Of a DNA stretch of 64,000 nt, positions 24,696 to 36,420 are shown one piece after another. Both the position numbers and the translations under genes were made by a program. Below the pieces are notes generated by a model. The model saw only the letters and a program-made list of their open reading frames with translations. It searched no databases and had not been told where the DNA came from. Within the stretch, counting starts at the first letter, position 1. Every line of letters starts with the position of its first letter. This DNA is from Zychaea mexicana (Eukaryota; Mucoromycota; Mucoromycetes; Mucorales; Lichtheimiaceae), in assembly GCF_025766255.1 (NCBI RefSeq), contig NW_026516728.1, forward strand, positions 62,001-126,000, read 5' to 3'.

Positions 24696-27347
24696 ATGTC
24701 AGCAACAACCTATGTTGACACCCCATTACCTAAATATACAGATCAGGCACGGTCTACTGTCCGCCACTTACCACAGCATGTTCGATCATACTTCTCCGAC
24801 ATGTTTCCTATCATGACATGGTTGCCTCAATACAACATGTTGTGGGCATGGAGTGATCTTATGGGAGGTTTGACTGTAGGAAGTGTGGTAATTCCTCAGG
24901 CTATGGCTTACGGTAAATACACCTGTTCATTTACTTTCTCTAACTTGTTACCGGCGGAACCTTTTGCTAACCAATAGGCTTTGTATGATATACTTTAAAT
25001 AGCCAAACTTGTCGGCTTGCCCGCAGAATACGGTCTTTATACCAGTTTCGTTGGCGTCGCCCTATACCCATTCCTTGGAACTTCCAAAGACATTAGTATA
25101 GGTATGTGACTTCCCGTCCTTCAGTCACACTTTTGAGCACGCGTCAAAATATGATTGATAGCTAATAACGTTCGGTTTGATATTGGGGAAATCCAGGTAC
25201 CACTGCCATCCAATCACTCTTCCTCGGACAAATCTTCGCTAGCATCCAAGAAACACCGCAGTATCAATCTGGTCAATGGACAGACCAAAAGTTTGCCGTC
25301 ACAATGGCGTTTTTCGCGGGCATCATCACATTGGCACTCGGAATACTAAAGCTTGGGATCCTCTATAACTTTATTTGCCAACCCGCCATCTCTGGCTTCA
25401 TGGCCGGAAGCGCAGTGACCATTGTGATCAGCCAAATCGGCAAAATTATGGGTATCCACGTCAACACCAGCCAAGTACCGTATCTCGTTTTCGGCGACAC
25501 TTTAAAAGGCCTGCCCGAAACCAAAGTTGATGCAGTCTTTGGTTTCTTGTCTCTGGTCTGGTTGTACGGTATCAAGTATATTTGCCAATTCTTCTCCAAG
25601 CGCTACCCACAACATCGCCGCGGTATCTTTTACTTCAGCATGAGCCGCAACGTCATTGTTATTGTGGTCACGACATTCCTATCCTGGGTGATTAACCATT
25701 TTGGCCAATACGCGGAGAGTCCTTTTACCATCCTTGGTCCCGTGCCCGCTGGTTTTCAGCGCATGGGTGCTCCAGAATTGGATACAAGCCTTGTCGCCTA
25801 TATCCTGCCTAATATCCCTAGTATGGTCGTTTTATTGGTCATGGAGCATTGCTCGATTGCTACTAGCTTGGGAAAGATCTCTGATTATCGAAGTAAGTTT
25901 TCCCTTGATGTCACACGGACACACATGTAAACACAAGATTCAGTTTGCAGAAATTAAACATTTGTCTTTTAATATAGTTGATGCCAATCAAGAAATCCTA
26001 TCCATTGGTCTGGCCAATATCTTTGGCTGTTTCTTCTCCGCCTACCCAGCAACAGGAAGCTTCTGCCGCAGCGCTGTCCAAAACAAATCTGGCGCCAAAA
26101 CACCGTTGGTCAATGTCCTCGTGGCAATCATTGTTGTCTTGGCACTCTATGCACTTACGCCTGCATTTCAATACATCCCCACGTCAAGTCTTGCAGCAGT
26201 CATTGCGCATGCAGTTACGGACCTTATTGTCGGACCCACAGTGTGGCGCCGTTTCTGGAACGTGCATCCATCCGAGCTTCTTATCTTTGCGTGTGCTTTC
26301 ATCATTTCACTTTTCGCGCGTCTCGATGTCAGTATCTATGTGGCCGTTGCTCTCTCCATCGTCATTCAATTGTACCGTTCCGCACGACCCCGCTATGCCA
26401 TCCTTGGGCGGATGGACGATGACACAGTAGCAGCTACGAAAACGATGGTTGATGAAAAGTCAGCAGCACGAAGCGAGCTCGATACATTGGCTCATTGCAA
26501 CTTTGTGTCATTATCACATCCCATTCTCGGCCAACATGCAAAGCCCATTGCCCCTGGTATTGTTGCATTCCAACCACGCGACAATATGATTTTTGAAAAC
26601 TCAATGTTCGTATCCGAAAAGATCATGGACGAAGTCAAGCGTGCAACCCGCCGTGGCAAGCCTCTGGCCGAGAAAGTCGGTGACCGACCTTGGAACAATG
26701 CAGGTGGCGCGGAGAAAAGCGACAAGCCATTGTTGCATGCAGTCATTATGGACTTGACTGGCGTAAACCAGATGGATTATTCAGCCATCGAAGACCTCAA
26801 AGCAGCCGCAAATCAGGCGGAGCGATATTCGGGCAGGCCCGTTTCTTGGTTCTTTGTGCTCAACGACTCTTTGGCTGTTCGCAGATGCTTACTGTTTGGC
26901 GGCTTTGGTACTCAAGAACGCAAACCAGGTCGTCCCTTCCGCTCAGATCTCAAGAAACGCAATGGTCAAGATGATCCTGCCAACGACAATAACGATGGCG
27001 ACGATGATTCTTCTGATGGTCAGCAGTCAATCAATGATAACAATAACAACAAGGATAATCACCAAGTGACCGAGATCGAAGATGTATCAAGTCGTCCAGT
27101 AAAGAACGAGTCCACACTTTCATACAATCACAGCGACTCTGCAGCTTTGAACGGCAGCATGGATCGTGGTGCCGCAGTCACCCACCTCAACGACGTTTAT
27201 CCCTACTTTTTCTTTACCATGCGCGATGCCGCTATTGCAGCTTGCATTCGTCACGCGGTACCGGAAGAGCATGTTTCTCCAGCGCCATCCTTATCGGTTA
27301 GCGTTGTCCCCAATACCGATGAGGAGAAGAAGCTCGAGAAACAGTAG
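24696..27347 (+). CDS. SulP-family sulfate permease, copy A
   Basis: A plasma-membrane high-affinity sulfate transporter of the SLC26/SulP family, related to fungal SUL1/SUL2, CYS-14 and SutB, supplying sulfur assimilation. Exons 24696-24912, 25003-25101, 25197-25892 and 25978-27347 give 793 residues. The SulP membrane domain starts with a DLMGGLTVGSVVIPQAMAY signature and [20 protein letters not shown], then FICQPAISGFMAGSAVT and [12 protein letters not shown]. The C-terminal STAS domain has VIMDLTGVNQMDYSAIEDLK and PVSWFFVLNDSLAVRR. A charged, Asn/Asp-rich insert of about 90 residues separates these from the last STAS element DVYPYFFFTMRDAAIAAC. The three introns fall in Tyr-Gly, Ile-Gly and Arg codons at the same phase in all three copies, showing recent common origin. 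Sulfur-dependent regulation is expected but no control site was recognised. Confidence 0.95.
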
Positions 27348-30300
27348 AGAGCCTTTTTTGTTTAACTTATAACTCTTTTCCGTCACTCTCCTATTATATA
27401 TGCTTCCTCTTTTCTGTAAATATGTTCTTACTTTGTATTTCTTTTGTTAGCAAGTTGTTGTTCTCTTTTTTTGAATATCGTATATATTGTTTTCTTTTTG
27501 TTTTGTACTATTAGCAAATACCATAGATCAACCTGCATATATTATATAAACCGCTTTTCTTTTTGTATACCATACATATACGTTTTGATGGTGTTCTTAC
27601 ATAGCAGCTGTTTATGAAATTCTCTGGTGCTGCAACTCGCTGTTATTTTCTATTTGGTAAACAAAATTAAAACGTGAAAGCGTGTATTTGTGTAACTTAA
27701 AGTAATTGTAAACATTCTATTTTATCTGTAGCGAACGCAAATATCAGAGACAACTACGCAGTGCATACATGGTGCTTTTGCTGCAATGGCATGTAATGTC
27801 GTACTTCCGCGCTTATACGTATATATTAAGCATTTGATCTGGTTAAATTCACAATTTAAATCCTTTATACATTAGAAGCACCTTCAATGGAAATTTAAAG
27901 TATCGAAAATATCACCGAAAAAAGTATTATGCATGAAAAGTTTAACAAAGCTAATTATACAGAGACGTGGAACTACTTCTGAGTCATTTATTCATTCAGT
28001 GCTTATCTGAAATCCTACTACGTATCATGTATTGATACATATGTAATACAGCTGTCTATTTAGCAGACTACTGTTAACTATATTACACATCTACAATTCC
28101 AGCTACATGTATGACTTTTATGCTTCAAGGACGATACAAGTTTACTAAAACCCTTAGTGTAGAGGAACGGTGTGTCGATAAAACGGCTTGTTTATTCTAT
28201 AATAGATTCCTTTGCCTCATCGCAAGGTACACCTACAAAAAACATGGATAAACGAATTGTGGATCGATCCTCGATCACGTCCTTTGGAAAATTCCAAAGT
28301 TATAATCCAATCGCCTTATATCTTTCCCCTTAAGCTTCATGGATACTGGAAGAATGCAAACGTGCATAATATGTTCAACGTCTTAGTCAAGGAGGATTTC
28401 GCAGCACGTTGCTGGATAGCAGTGGGGGCGTCGAACAAAACTAGCAACAATTAACAGCTATCGTCTTCTACAGTTTTTTCAGTCAGTGAAAGTGTTTGAA
28501 CTGTAGGCTGTCGGAAGAATCCGAATACCGATGATAATGAGTCGCTTCTTCCGCACGAAAGGATAAACGGGGGTTCTCTCGTTTATTCCGCTATAATCTT
28601 CTCGCTGTCTACTACCAATACTGTCATGCATTATACTGGCTAAATGGTCCTTTTACTCGAGCATGCTTGAATATCCGTCAGATGTAAAGCGTGTAACGTC
28701 GTGTGTTTCCTCCGGATTCTGGTTGTTATATGCAGTTGCATGCTGCTATGTATCACTTCAAAGAAGCATTCAAAGACTAGCCCCGCAAATCCTATCGCTA
28801 ATTTAGCATAATTTGGTACACATATGGTTTTCATTTATGCCGGTCCAAAATGGCAAAATTGTAATCATGCATTGCGTTTACAAGCGGTTTCAAGTGATTT
28901 GCTGTTACTGCATGGCCAAAGCATAGAACTTATATATCCGTTGATAAAACACTTTTCGAGCAGCCACATCATAAATGATTACCATTTAACTGAAAACACG
29001 TTTAGGAAAAGGTTGCCGAGAACAAAGATTTTGTCATGCTGCTTGGTACTTGTCCGAAAATGGGTTTTTTTTAGTAAAAGCCTGGTTGATACTTTCAAGC
29101 CTTTGATTGCTGCCAAAGTCAAGAAGCACTCGAAAAATCGTCCGTCGTAGTAGAAAACTTGCTGCTCAAATTGTGTTGTCAAAGTTGCACATCTGTCCCG
29201 CCCAACAAGACACGTATTGATGCCATGACGTTTTCGAGTGGACAACTGCGCTTCTAGCATGTTGGTGTGTTAAATATGTCTATAAAAGTAAACGGTTGAG
29301 CCCCATAGTGAATGAACGTGAAATCCGCTGTATCTGATAGTTTTGAAGTACTATACTACTATTGTTTGCTAAATGTAGAATTACGTCACGTGTGATGTAA
29401 TATTATGTAAAGGAGAAAGGGTTGATTGAATGCAATGGAGGCGCACCTGTGGCCGTCGCTTCCTTCAGCGGCATCACGTCATTGATTTGCCTAGATTACT
29501 GTTTATATACAATTTGACCTTATCTGCCAGGAGGAGTGTAAGTCATCGGATACATATTACAACATTGCAAAATCAGGTTAACAAACAAACAAACCTTATT
29601 AATTTTGATAAATGCACTCACATTAAGCGATGACTAACATTTGTATGCCTATATAGTGAGTACGGTATAGTATTATTTGGACTAATCAATGAAGTTACAG
29701 TACTTCAATTGAATAATGATGTCTATTAATCATAAGCAATAGAAGAAAACGTATGTTTTCTAGTGTATGGTTACTTTTACTATTTTAGGGTCAAATTGCT
29801 ATAACATCAGGAGCCTAATCTTCTATGAATTCACTAATGCTGCATCCCATTGTTGTTTTGAGACCACTACTTCCACCCAATTCCACATATGATGCTATCG
29901 TACGACACAGCAGTATAAAGTTGTTTGAGCTAAGTGTCATTATATTTAACTCCGAGAATACGAGCCAAATAGTCCTTATTTCTATGATTTAAACATGCAA
30001 CAAAGTTTGCTGTCTGCCAGGCATGTCGGATACTAGAAAGAATAGAGGAAAAGAAAAGTCTGTTTAAAGTTATTTGTTATCAACCTAAAATGTACTTTAA
30101 AAGATAGAGCAAGGTCAATGACGTGATACTTCAAGTACAGTGCTCACGCGATACTCCACAACTTGATAATTGGAAAACCGATCCCATTCGGGCATCACAG
30201 AGGTAATCAAGTCATTGCGTGGGGACTGTAGAAGGAGTAAAAACTAATTCATCATCTTCTTAATACACGTCTGAGGTTTTTCTCAGATGACGGAATACGC

Positions 30301-31235
30301 GCCTGCTTAATTACGACACAATAATGTGGTAGCCTAGTTGTTGCAGATGGGGAGCCAGAACATACAGTAGTAACATATGCATTTGTTTTCCTGATGGTCC
30401 TGGCGATGGAGAATACATTCTGCTACGCCATGTAATTTCGTGCTTCACTAGTATATTATTTGAGTCCCTAGCTTATAATTAGCCGATATTCATGGCTATT
30501 GCTCTTTACATAGGTAGTATTTTTTTGACTTACCATTTGTAGTAGTGACAATGATAGCCACATACAGCATCTAATACCACGATAAGCGAACAAGTGGAGT
30601 AGTTTATAGTAAGGCTTGACTAATGCAACTTCGTCTTGGAATTACTACAGGCGTGGTTTAAACCTTCTGTATTTTTAGCATCAGTATAAGAGCGTCAACA
30701 TGGTCATTGTTCTCCAATTGAAAAACTGAAACTTATGCTAACCCGTTAAGCAAGGATTGTTACAAATATGTATTCTAGAAATCAGTGTCGTGTTTCGATT
30801 TGAGGAGAAGAGGATAAACTTTAAAATAAGGTTAAGCTTCTAAAACCCGTGGAGATGTTGATCCAAAAGTTGCTTCAGCGAACAAGTAAGCTGGCACACG
30901 AGCAGAACCATTGAAGTGGGATTCAAACCCATTTTCTCTTCATTTTAGGGTCTCAGCATGAACAAAAAAAAGTTCATAACAGGTTATGATACAAATAAAT
31001 AACTCAAATGTCAATATAAAGATGCTACATAGCAAGAGGAAAAGTATGTGCTGTCATCACGTATTAATATTATTCGTCACGTAATGTTGTGATGGTTCAT
31101 CAATGAGCACTTCGTAGAATCCAATAAAAATAGTAATATATAAAGAGAGACCCTTGCCATTCTTCTCGTTGCCAATAGATCTTACATTTTCTCGAACATA
31201 CTCTTCTACATCCAATTTTACAACCACGTTCACCA
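27348..31235. other. 3.9 kb intergenic between sulfate permeases A and B
   Basis: AT-rich with no supported gene. A minus-strand open frame at 28979-29260 and neighbouring fragments (28450-28990) look slightly protein-like and may be decayed coding sequence, but I recognise no family. A TATATAAAG box for copy B lies at 31137. A T-arm-like GATTCAAACCC near 30921 has no matching acceptor stem. Confidence 0.5.
31137..31145 (+). promoter_or_regulatory. TATA box of sulfate permease B
   Basis: TATATAAAG 99 bp upstream of the ATG, the same spacing as in copy A. Confidence 0.55.
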
Positions 31236-33920
31236 ATGCCGACAATCCCAAAAACGTTTGTCGACAATCCACCAGAAGATTATATGGATAATATAAGATC
31301 CCGTGCACGCCAGCTTCCACGAAGTGTTCGCTCCTATTTCTCTCAATTGTGTCCCATTGTTTCCTGGCTGCCCAAATACAACTTGGTCTGGTTATCGAGT
31401 GATATTATAAGTGGGCTAACGGTGGGCTGTATAGTTGTTCCGCAATCAATGGCTTATGGTAAATGCTTTTTTTGATAACTTTAAATATAAAAAGCATTCT
31501 TCTGCTGAGGTCTTATCTTGTACGTATCGCATCATGATATTGTCTAGCAAAACTTGTTGGATTACCCGCACAGTACGGCCTTTACACAAGCTTTGTCGGT
31601 TGTGCCCTTTATCCTTTAATAGGAACATCAAAAGATATTAATATCGGTATGCGCTTAAACACTAAACTGACATGTAATACAGCATCTTAAAGATACTAAT
31701 AATAATGCTTAGGCACCACGGCCATTCAAGCTCTATTCTTGGGCCAGGTTTTTGCTACTGTGCAGGAAACGCCCCAGTATCAATCCGGACTTTGGACTGA
31801 CCATCAGTTTGCCATAACCATGTCATTTTTCGCTGGCATCATTACCCTCGGATTGAGCTTACTCCAACTTGGCATATTATTCAACTTTATTTGCCAGCCA
31901 GCCGTCTCAGGATTCATGGCCGGCAGCGCAGTAACCATCATTATTAGCCAGCTAGGAAAGATACTAGGCATTCATGTTAACACGAACGAAGCGCCCTATC
32001 TGATCTTTGGTTACACCCTCAAAGATTTGCCCCATACCAAGGTTGATGCAATTTTCGGTATTCTCTCATTGGTCTGGCTCTATGGAGTCAAGTATGCATG
32101 TAAACACCTTGCGAAGCGCTACCCACATCATAAGCGCAAAATTCTCTACTTTAGCACGAGTCGCAACATACTGGTCTTATGTTTTACTACAATTCTGTCG
32201 TGGATGATCAACCACATTGGTCAGTATGCGGAGAGTCCGTTCGCGATCCTTGGCCCCGTGCCTCCCGGTTTTCAAGAAATGGGTGTACCACAATTAGATG
32301 CTAGTCTTGCTGCTCACGTTTTACCCAATTTTCCAAGTATGGTGGTCCTTCTTATCATGGAGCATTGTTCCATAGCCACTAGTTTGGGCAAGTCATCCGA
32401 TTATCGGAGTAAGTATATACGATGCTTACATTTGGCGTTTCTGCTAGCCGGAAGTCAGAAAAATAAAAACAAATAATAACTTTGTATGTATTTATTTACT
32501 TCCTGTACATTTAGTCAACATTAATCAAGAAATTTTATCACTGGGGTTGACCAATGTATTTGGTTCGTTCTTCTCAGCCTTTCCAGCTACCGGAAGCTTC
32601 TGCCGAAGTGCTGTCGCAAGCAAGTCCGGTGCTAAAACACCACTCAACAACACCGTAGTGGCCATCGTCGTCATACTGGCGCTGTATGCGCTTACGCCTG
32701 CATTTCAATTTATCCCAACATCAAGTCTAGCGGCCGTGATTGCTCATGCGGTCTCTGATCTAGTCGTGGGGCCTTCGGTTTGGAGGCGTTTTTGGAGCGT
32801 ACATCCATCCGAGTTCCTTATTTTTACATGTGCCTTTATCATTTCGCTGTTTGCACGCCTCGACATCAGCATCTACGTCGCCGTCATAATTTCCATTGCC
32901 GTTCAGCTGTACCGCAGTGCACGTCCTAACTATGCAGTCCTTGGTCGTATGGATACCTTGCATACAAGTGACAGCAAAACTTGCGAGAAGACATCATCAC
33001 CAGCATCATCAGCATCACCATCAAAATCAACACGAGCCGAGGATGAGCTTGATGCGCTAGCACACAGCAAATTTTTTTCTTTCACGCATCCAATGCTTGG
33101 CCAGTACGCAAAGCCAATCGCCCCTGGGGTTACGGCGTTCCAACCACGAGACAATTTGGTTTTCGAAAACTCACTGTTTTTGACAGAGAAACTGCTGGAC
33201 GAAATCAAACGTACAACGCGCCGTGGTAAGCCCCTGGCCGAAAAGGTCGGAGACAGACCCTGGAACAATGCAGGCGGCGTAAGCAAGACCATGAACAGAC
33301 CGCTATTACATTCAGTCATTATGGACCTGACTGGCGTGCATCAGATGGACTACTCCGGAATAGAAGACCTCAAAGCGGCTGCCAACCAAGCAGAACGATA
33401 TTCAGGCAGACCCGTTTCTTGGTTCTTTGTGCTCAATGACTCGTTGGCTGTGCGAAAGTGTTTGCTGTTTGGTGGTTTCGGTAATCAAGAGCGTAAACCT
33501 GGTGGTCCCTTCCGATCTGATCTCAGAAAAAGAAGCGACGAAGATAACGGTTATAAGGACAGTGATGCTAATGATGATGACCGAAGTTCCTCGTCCATTG
33601 ATGGAGGCAGCATCGCTAGTGACGGTACCAATAAGGAGCTGCAAGTGGTCGAAATTGAGGATACGCGCAAGCCTTCAAAAAAGGACGAATCGATCGTGTC
33701 GTATGATAATATTTGTGTTCTGGACGATAACATGGGTCATTGCACCATTTCGGAGCTCGATGATGTTTATCCCTACTTTTTCTTTACCATGCGCGATGCA
33801 GCTGTTGCCGCATGTTCTCGACACGCAGGTCCAGAAGAACACGCTTTGCCATCATCAATATCATCAATCAAGGCTGACGCTTCGAATATGAATGAAGAAA
33901 AAAACATTGAGAAGCAGTAA
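31236..33920 (+). CDS. SulP-family sulfate permease, copy B
   Basis: Same family and role as copy A. Exons 31236-31458, 31548-31646, 31713-32408 and 32515-33920 give 807 residues. Exons two (99 nt) and three (696 nt) match copy A exactly in length. Membrane-domain signatures are VPQSMAYAKLVGLPAQYGLY, GTSKDINIG, FICQPAVSGFMAGSAVT and [17 protein letters not shown]. The STAS part has [18 protein letters not shown] and PVSWFFVLNDSLAVRK, an acidic insert, and DVYPYFFFTMRDAAVAAC. The closest relative in the window is copy A; most divergence is in the N-terminus, the Ser-rich linker near 33000 and the acidic insert. The reading frame is intact. The Harbinger transposon starts 75 bp after the stop codon, so the native 3' untranslated region or terminator may have been displaced. 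Confidence 0.95.
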
Positions 33921-33995
33921 TTTTAACCACAATTCTCATCTGAATCTTTCTTATCCCTTTTTTAGCTTACTAAGTATGTATAATTAGCCATCATT

Positions 33996-34023
33996 GGGCC
34001 TCGTCAAAGTTGGTTGGACCTGG
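33996..34023 (+). repeat. left terminal inverted repeat of the Harbinger element
   Basis: 28 bp, perfect inverse of 38881-38908; beyond it the two ends share only scattered matches (ACAGGT). Confidence 0.95.
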
Positions 34024-34067
34024 AAATTTACAGGTGTCGCTGATAAAAAATAAAAACCAATAAAAAT

Positions 34068-34097
34068 GGTCCAGGAAAAATTTACTTTGACGACCCA
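34068..34097 (-). repeat. internal imperfect inverted copy of the left terminal repeat
   Basis: GGTCCA then ACTTTGACGA followed by CCCAG mirrors the left terminal repeat 45 bp away, so the left end of the element can fold into an imperfect hairpin. Confidence 0.5.
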
Positions 34098-34312
34098 GTT
34101 CTAAGCAGTTCAATATGTGAAGTTGCCTAAATAAGTAATTCTGTCACTTTGATTTGTTTTCTCCTTCTTTGCTTCTTGTAGTGGTAACCAAACCACACTA
34201 CTTTGACATTGATCCGGACAACTCAACCCACTCCGCCGTCTTCGTAACCATTAGAGCGCAGTAGAGAGAACACCACACACACGGATGAATCAAATATTAC
34301 ATAATTAGCACC

Positions 34313-34427
34313 ATATCAATAATCTCTCAAACATGGATCACAATCGAGAATAACTCAGGACCAACCATTGTCAGTACTTTGTTTCAATCCAATATCGATA
34401 ATCTCTCAAACATGGATCACAATTGAG
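34313..34427 (+). repeat. subterminal 36-bp direct repeats
   Basis: Two copies at 34313-34348 and 34392-34427 share ATCTCTCAAACATGGATCAC and differ at about two positions. They lie inside the element, upstream of the transposase, and could be transposase or Myb-protein binding sites. Confidence 0.75.
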
Positions 34428-34713
34428 TCAGCTTCGTTTCAATCTAGCTTATCTGAGTTGAGCGAAGTGTACCTGTCAAAGAGCGGATACCAATTCCAGC
34501 CTTGACAAAGATGAGACTTCACCAAACAAAGAACACACTGATAGATCAAGACAAAGATGACTCTTTACAATCGGAAGACAGCATCCATCATTATCATGGC
34601 CGACAAACTCAACTCTCCCATCCTTCTTCATCTTTGAAACATCCGAAATCCGGCATGTCCGCGATCCATTCGTCAGTTCATCCAAACGGAAGTCTAGACA
34701 CTATCTTCAACAG

Positions 34714-34723
34714 TATATAAAGG
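34714..34723 (+). promoter_or_regulatory. TATA box of the Harbinger transposase
   Basis: TATATAAAGG, 126 bp upstream of the transposase ATG. Confidence 0.55.
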
Positions 34724-34839
34724 GTTGTGAATTCATTCAATAAAAATCATCTCATATTTGACTCTCACTGTATTTCATATCGTCTTTTATTTAACCTCTA
34801 TTATCTATCCACAACCCACGTTTATCACACTTGTCCACT

Positions 34840-36351
34840 ATGCCTAAGAAGATTCGCCTCACCAAGAAAGCTCGTGTCTTACGGCACTTCGTCAACATTA
34901 GCAAGGTCTCCGACAAGATGGTGTGTGGTCAGCATAAGTTCTTAAACGATCTCGACCGGAAATGGGGTTTGATCTCGGACGAAGCAATGCCCATTCATGA
35001 AGAAGTTGACATGTCGCTTCTCAATGACGAAGAATTGTTGGGTGACTTCGTTGATGAAGAACTCGAGTTAACGGAATTTGACCAAGAATTTGTCAAGAAG
35101 GTCTTGTCAAGCCGTTACTTGGTATCAAGAAAAAGGAAACCTAAAGCCGTCGACCTACGTGAACTTTTGTTTACAACGAGCGACAACGCCGCATTTCGAC
35201 GCGAATTTCGAATGACCAGGAACACGTTTGAGGCACTGTACGATCTCATCAAGGATGACCGCGTCTTCAACAAAAACGAAAGGAAAATGCGACAGACACC
35301 TGTTCGAATTCAGTTGGGAATCGCATTATACCGATTCGGTCACTTGTCGCGCGATCTTGATGATGTGGCTTCAAGATATGGTTTCGGCAAGGGCACAGTT
35401 GCTCTCTTCACGGACAGGGTAATTCATGCATTACTGAAGCATATCAAGGAATTCGTATTCTGGCCCAATGAGGACGAGCGCAGCCAACTGAAGAACGATC
35501 TTCGCGATATCAAAGACCTCGCATTCAAAGAATGCATTGGTATTGTTGACGGCACTGATGTTGTGTTGCAATACAAGCCAAGTTGGCAAGGCGAACAATT
35601 CTTCACGAGAAAGAAAAGATATGCACTTAATCTGCAGATCGTTTGTGATATCAACGATCGGATCCGTTACTTCTCTGCTGGTGAAACAGGGAAGGTACAC
35701 GACTCGCGCGCTTTCCGTAAAAGTATGATGGGAAAGAATTTGGATTCATTCTTTGATGAATCTGAATACATTCTTGGCGATGCGGCTTACCCTCTGTCAC
35801 CGCGTCTTGTCACACCATATAAAGGGGAGGCACGACAGATCCCGGAAAATCTTCAGTTCAATCGAAAGTTGTCGTCTGTACGAGGTACGTTGTATTATTA
35901 CGAATTTGTAATTTGTTCACGTATTCTTGTGTGTTGAGCCATTTTCTTTTGATCTACTTTGTGTATAGTGGAGGTTGAACGCACGATCGGGTTTTTGAAG
36001 AACAGATGGCAAAGCTTGAAATGTCTACCAATCATGATCAGAAGCAAACATGATTATAAGCGATGCATGAACTGGATTGCTGTTTGTTGTCTGCTGCACA
36101 ATTTTGTGCAAAACGTGAAAGATGACGGCTCTTACTTGAGCGTCATTGGTGACCTCCAACGGCGCCGCAATCCAGACGCAGACATGAGCAACGTAAGAGA
36201 GCTTCGTCGGACCGGTGATGATGACTTTTGGGGTGATGATGATGAAGGTAACGAGTTCGTTGACACAAGTAGACGTAACAGAGGTCAAATCACCCCAGGC
36301 GAAATGATGCGAGTGTACTTGAAGATAGCACTTGGAATCACAGCTCGATAG
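34840..36351 (+). CDS. PIF/Harbinger transposase (DDE_Tnp_4 / HARBI1-like nuclease)
   Basis: Cuts and rejoins DNA during transposition of the surrounding element. Exons 34840-35884 and 35969-36351, joined over an 84-nt GT-AG intron, give 475 residues, usual for the family. A basic and then acidic N-terminus is followed by a helix-turn-helix-like segment (LSRDLDDVASRYGFGKGTVA, about residues 167-190). The DDE triad is visible: Asp237 in GIVDGTDV, Asp314 in YILGDAAYPLS and Glu352 in VEVERTIGFLKNRW. HDSRAFR between them is also a family motif. The intron splits the segment just before the catalytic Glu. The start at the MPKKIRLTKK methionine is chosen because it is the first ATG after the TATA box. 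All catalytic residues are present and the frame is intact, so the enzyme is probably functional. Confidence 0.93.
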
Positions 36352-36420
36352 GCCTTTTTGTTTTTTATTGTAATATTTTAAAACTAAAATCAAAAACAAA
36401 ACAAACCTACTCTCTCTCTT

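Noticed and set aside
30912..30985. tRNA-like T-arm (GATTCAAACCC, minus strand)
   Set aside because: No complementary acceptor stem or anticodon arm at the expected distances.
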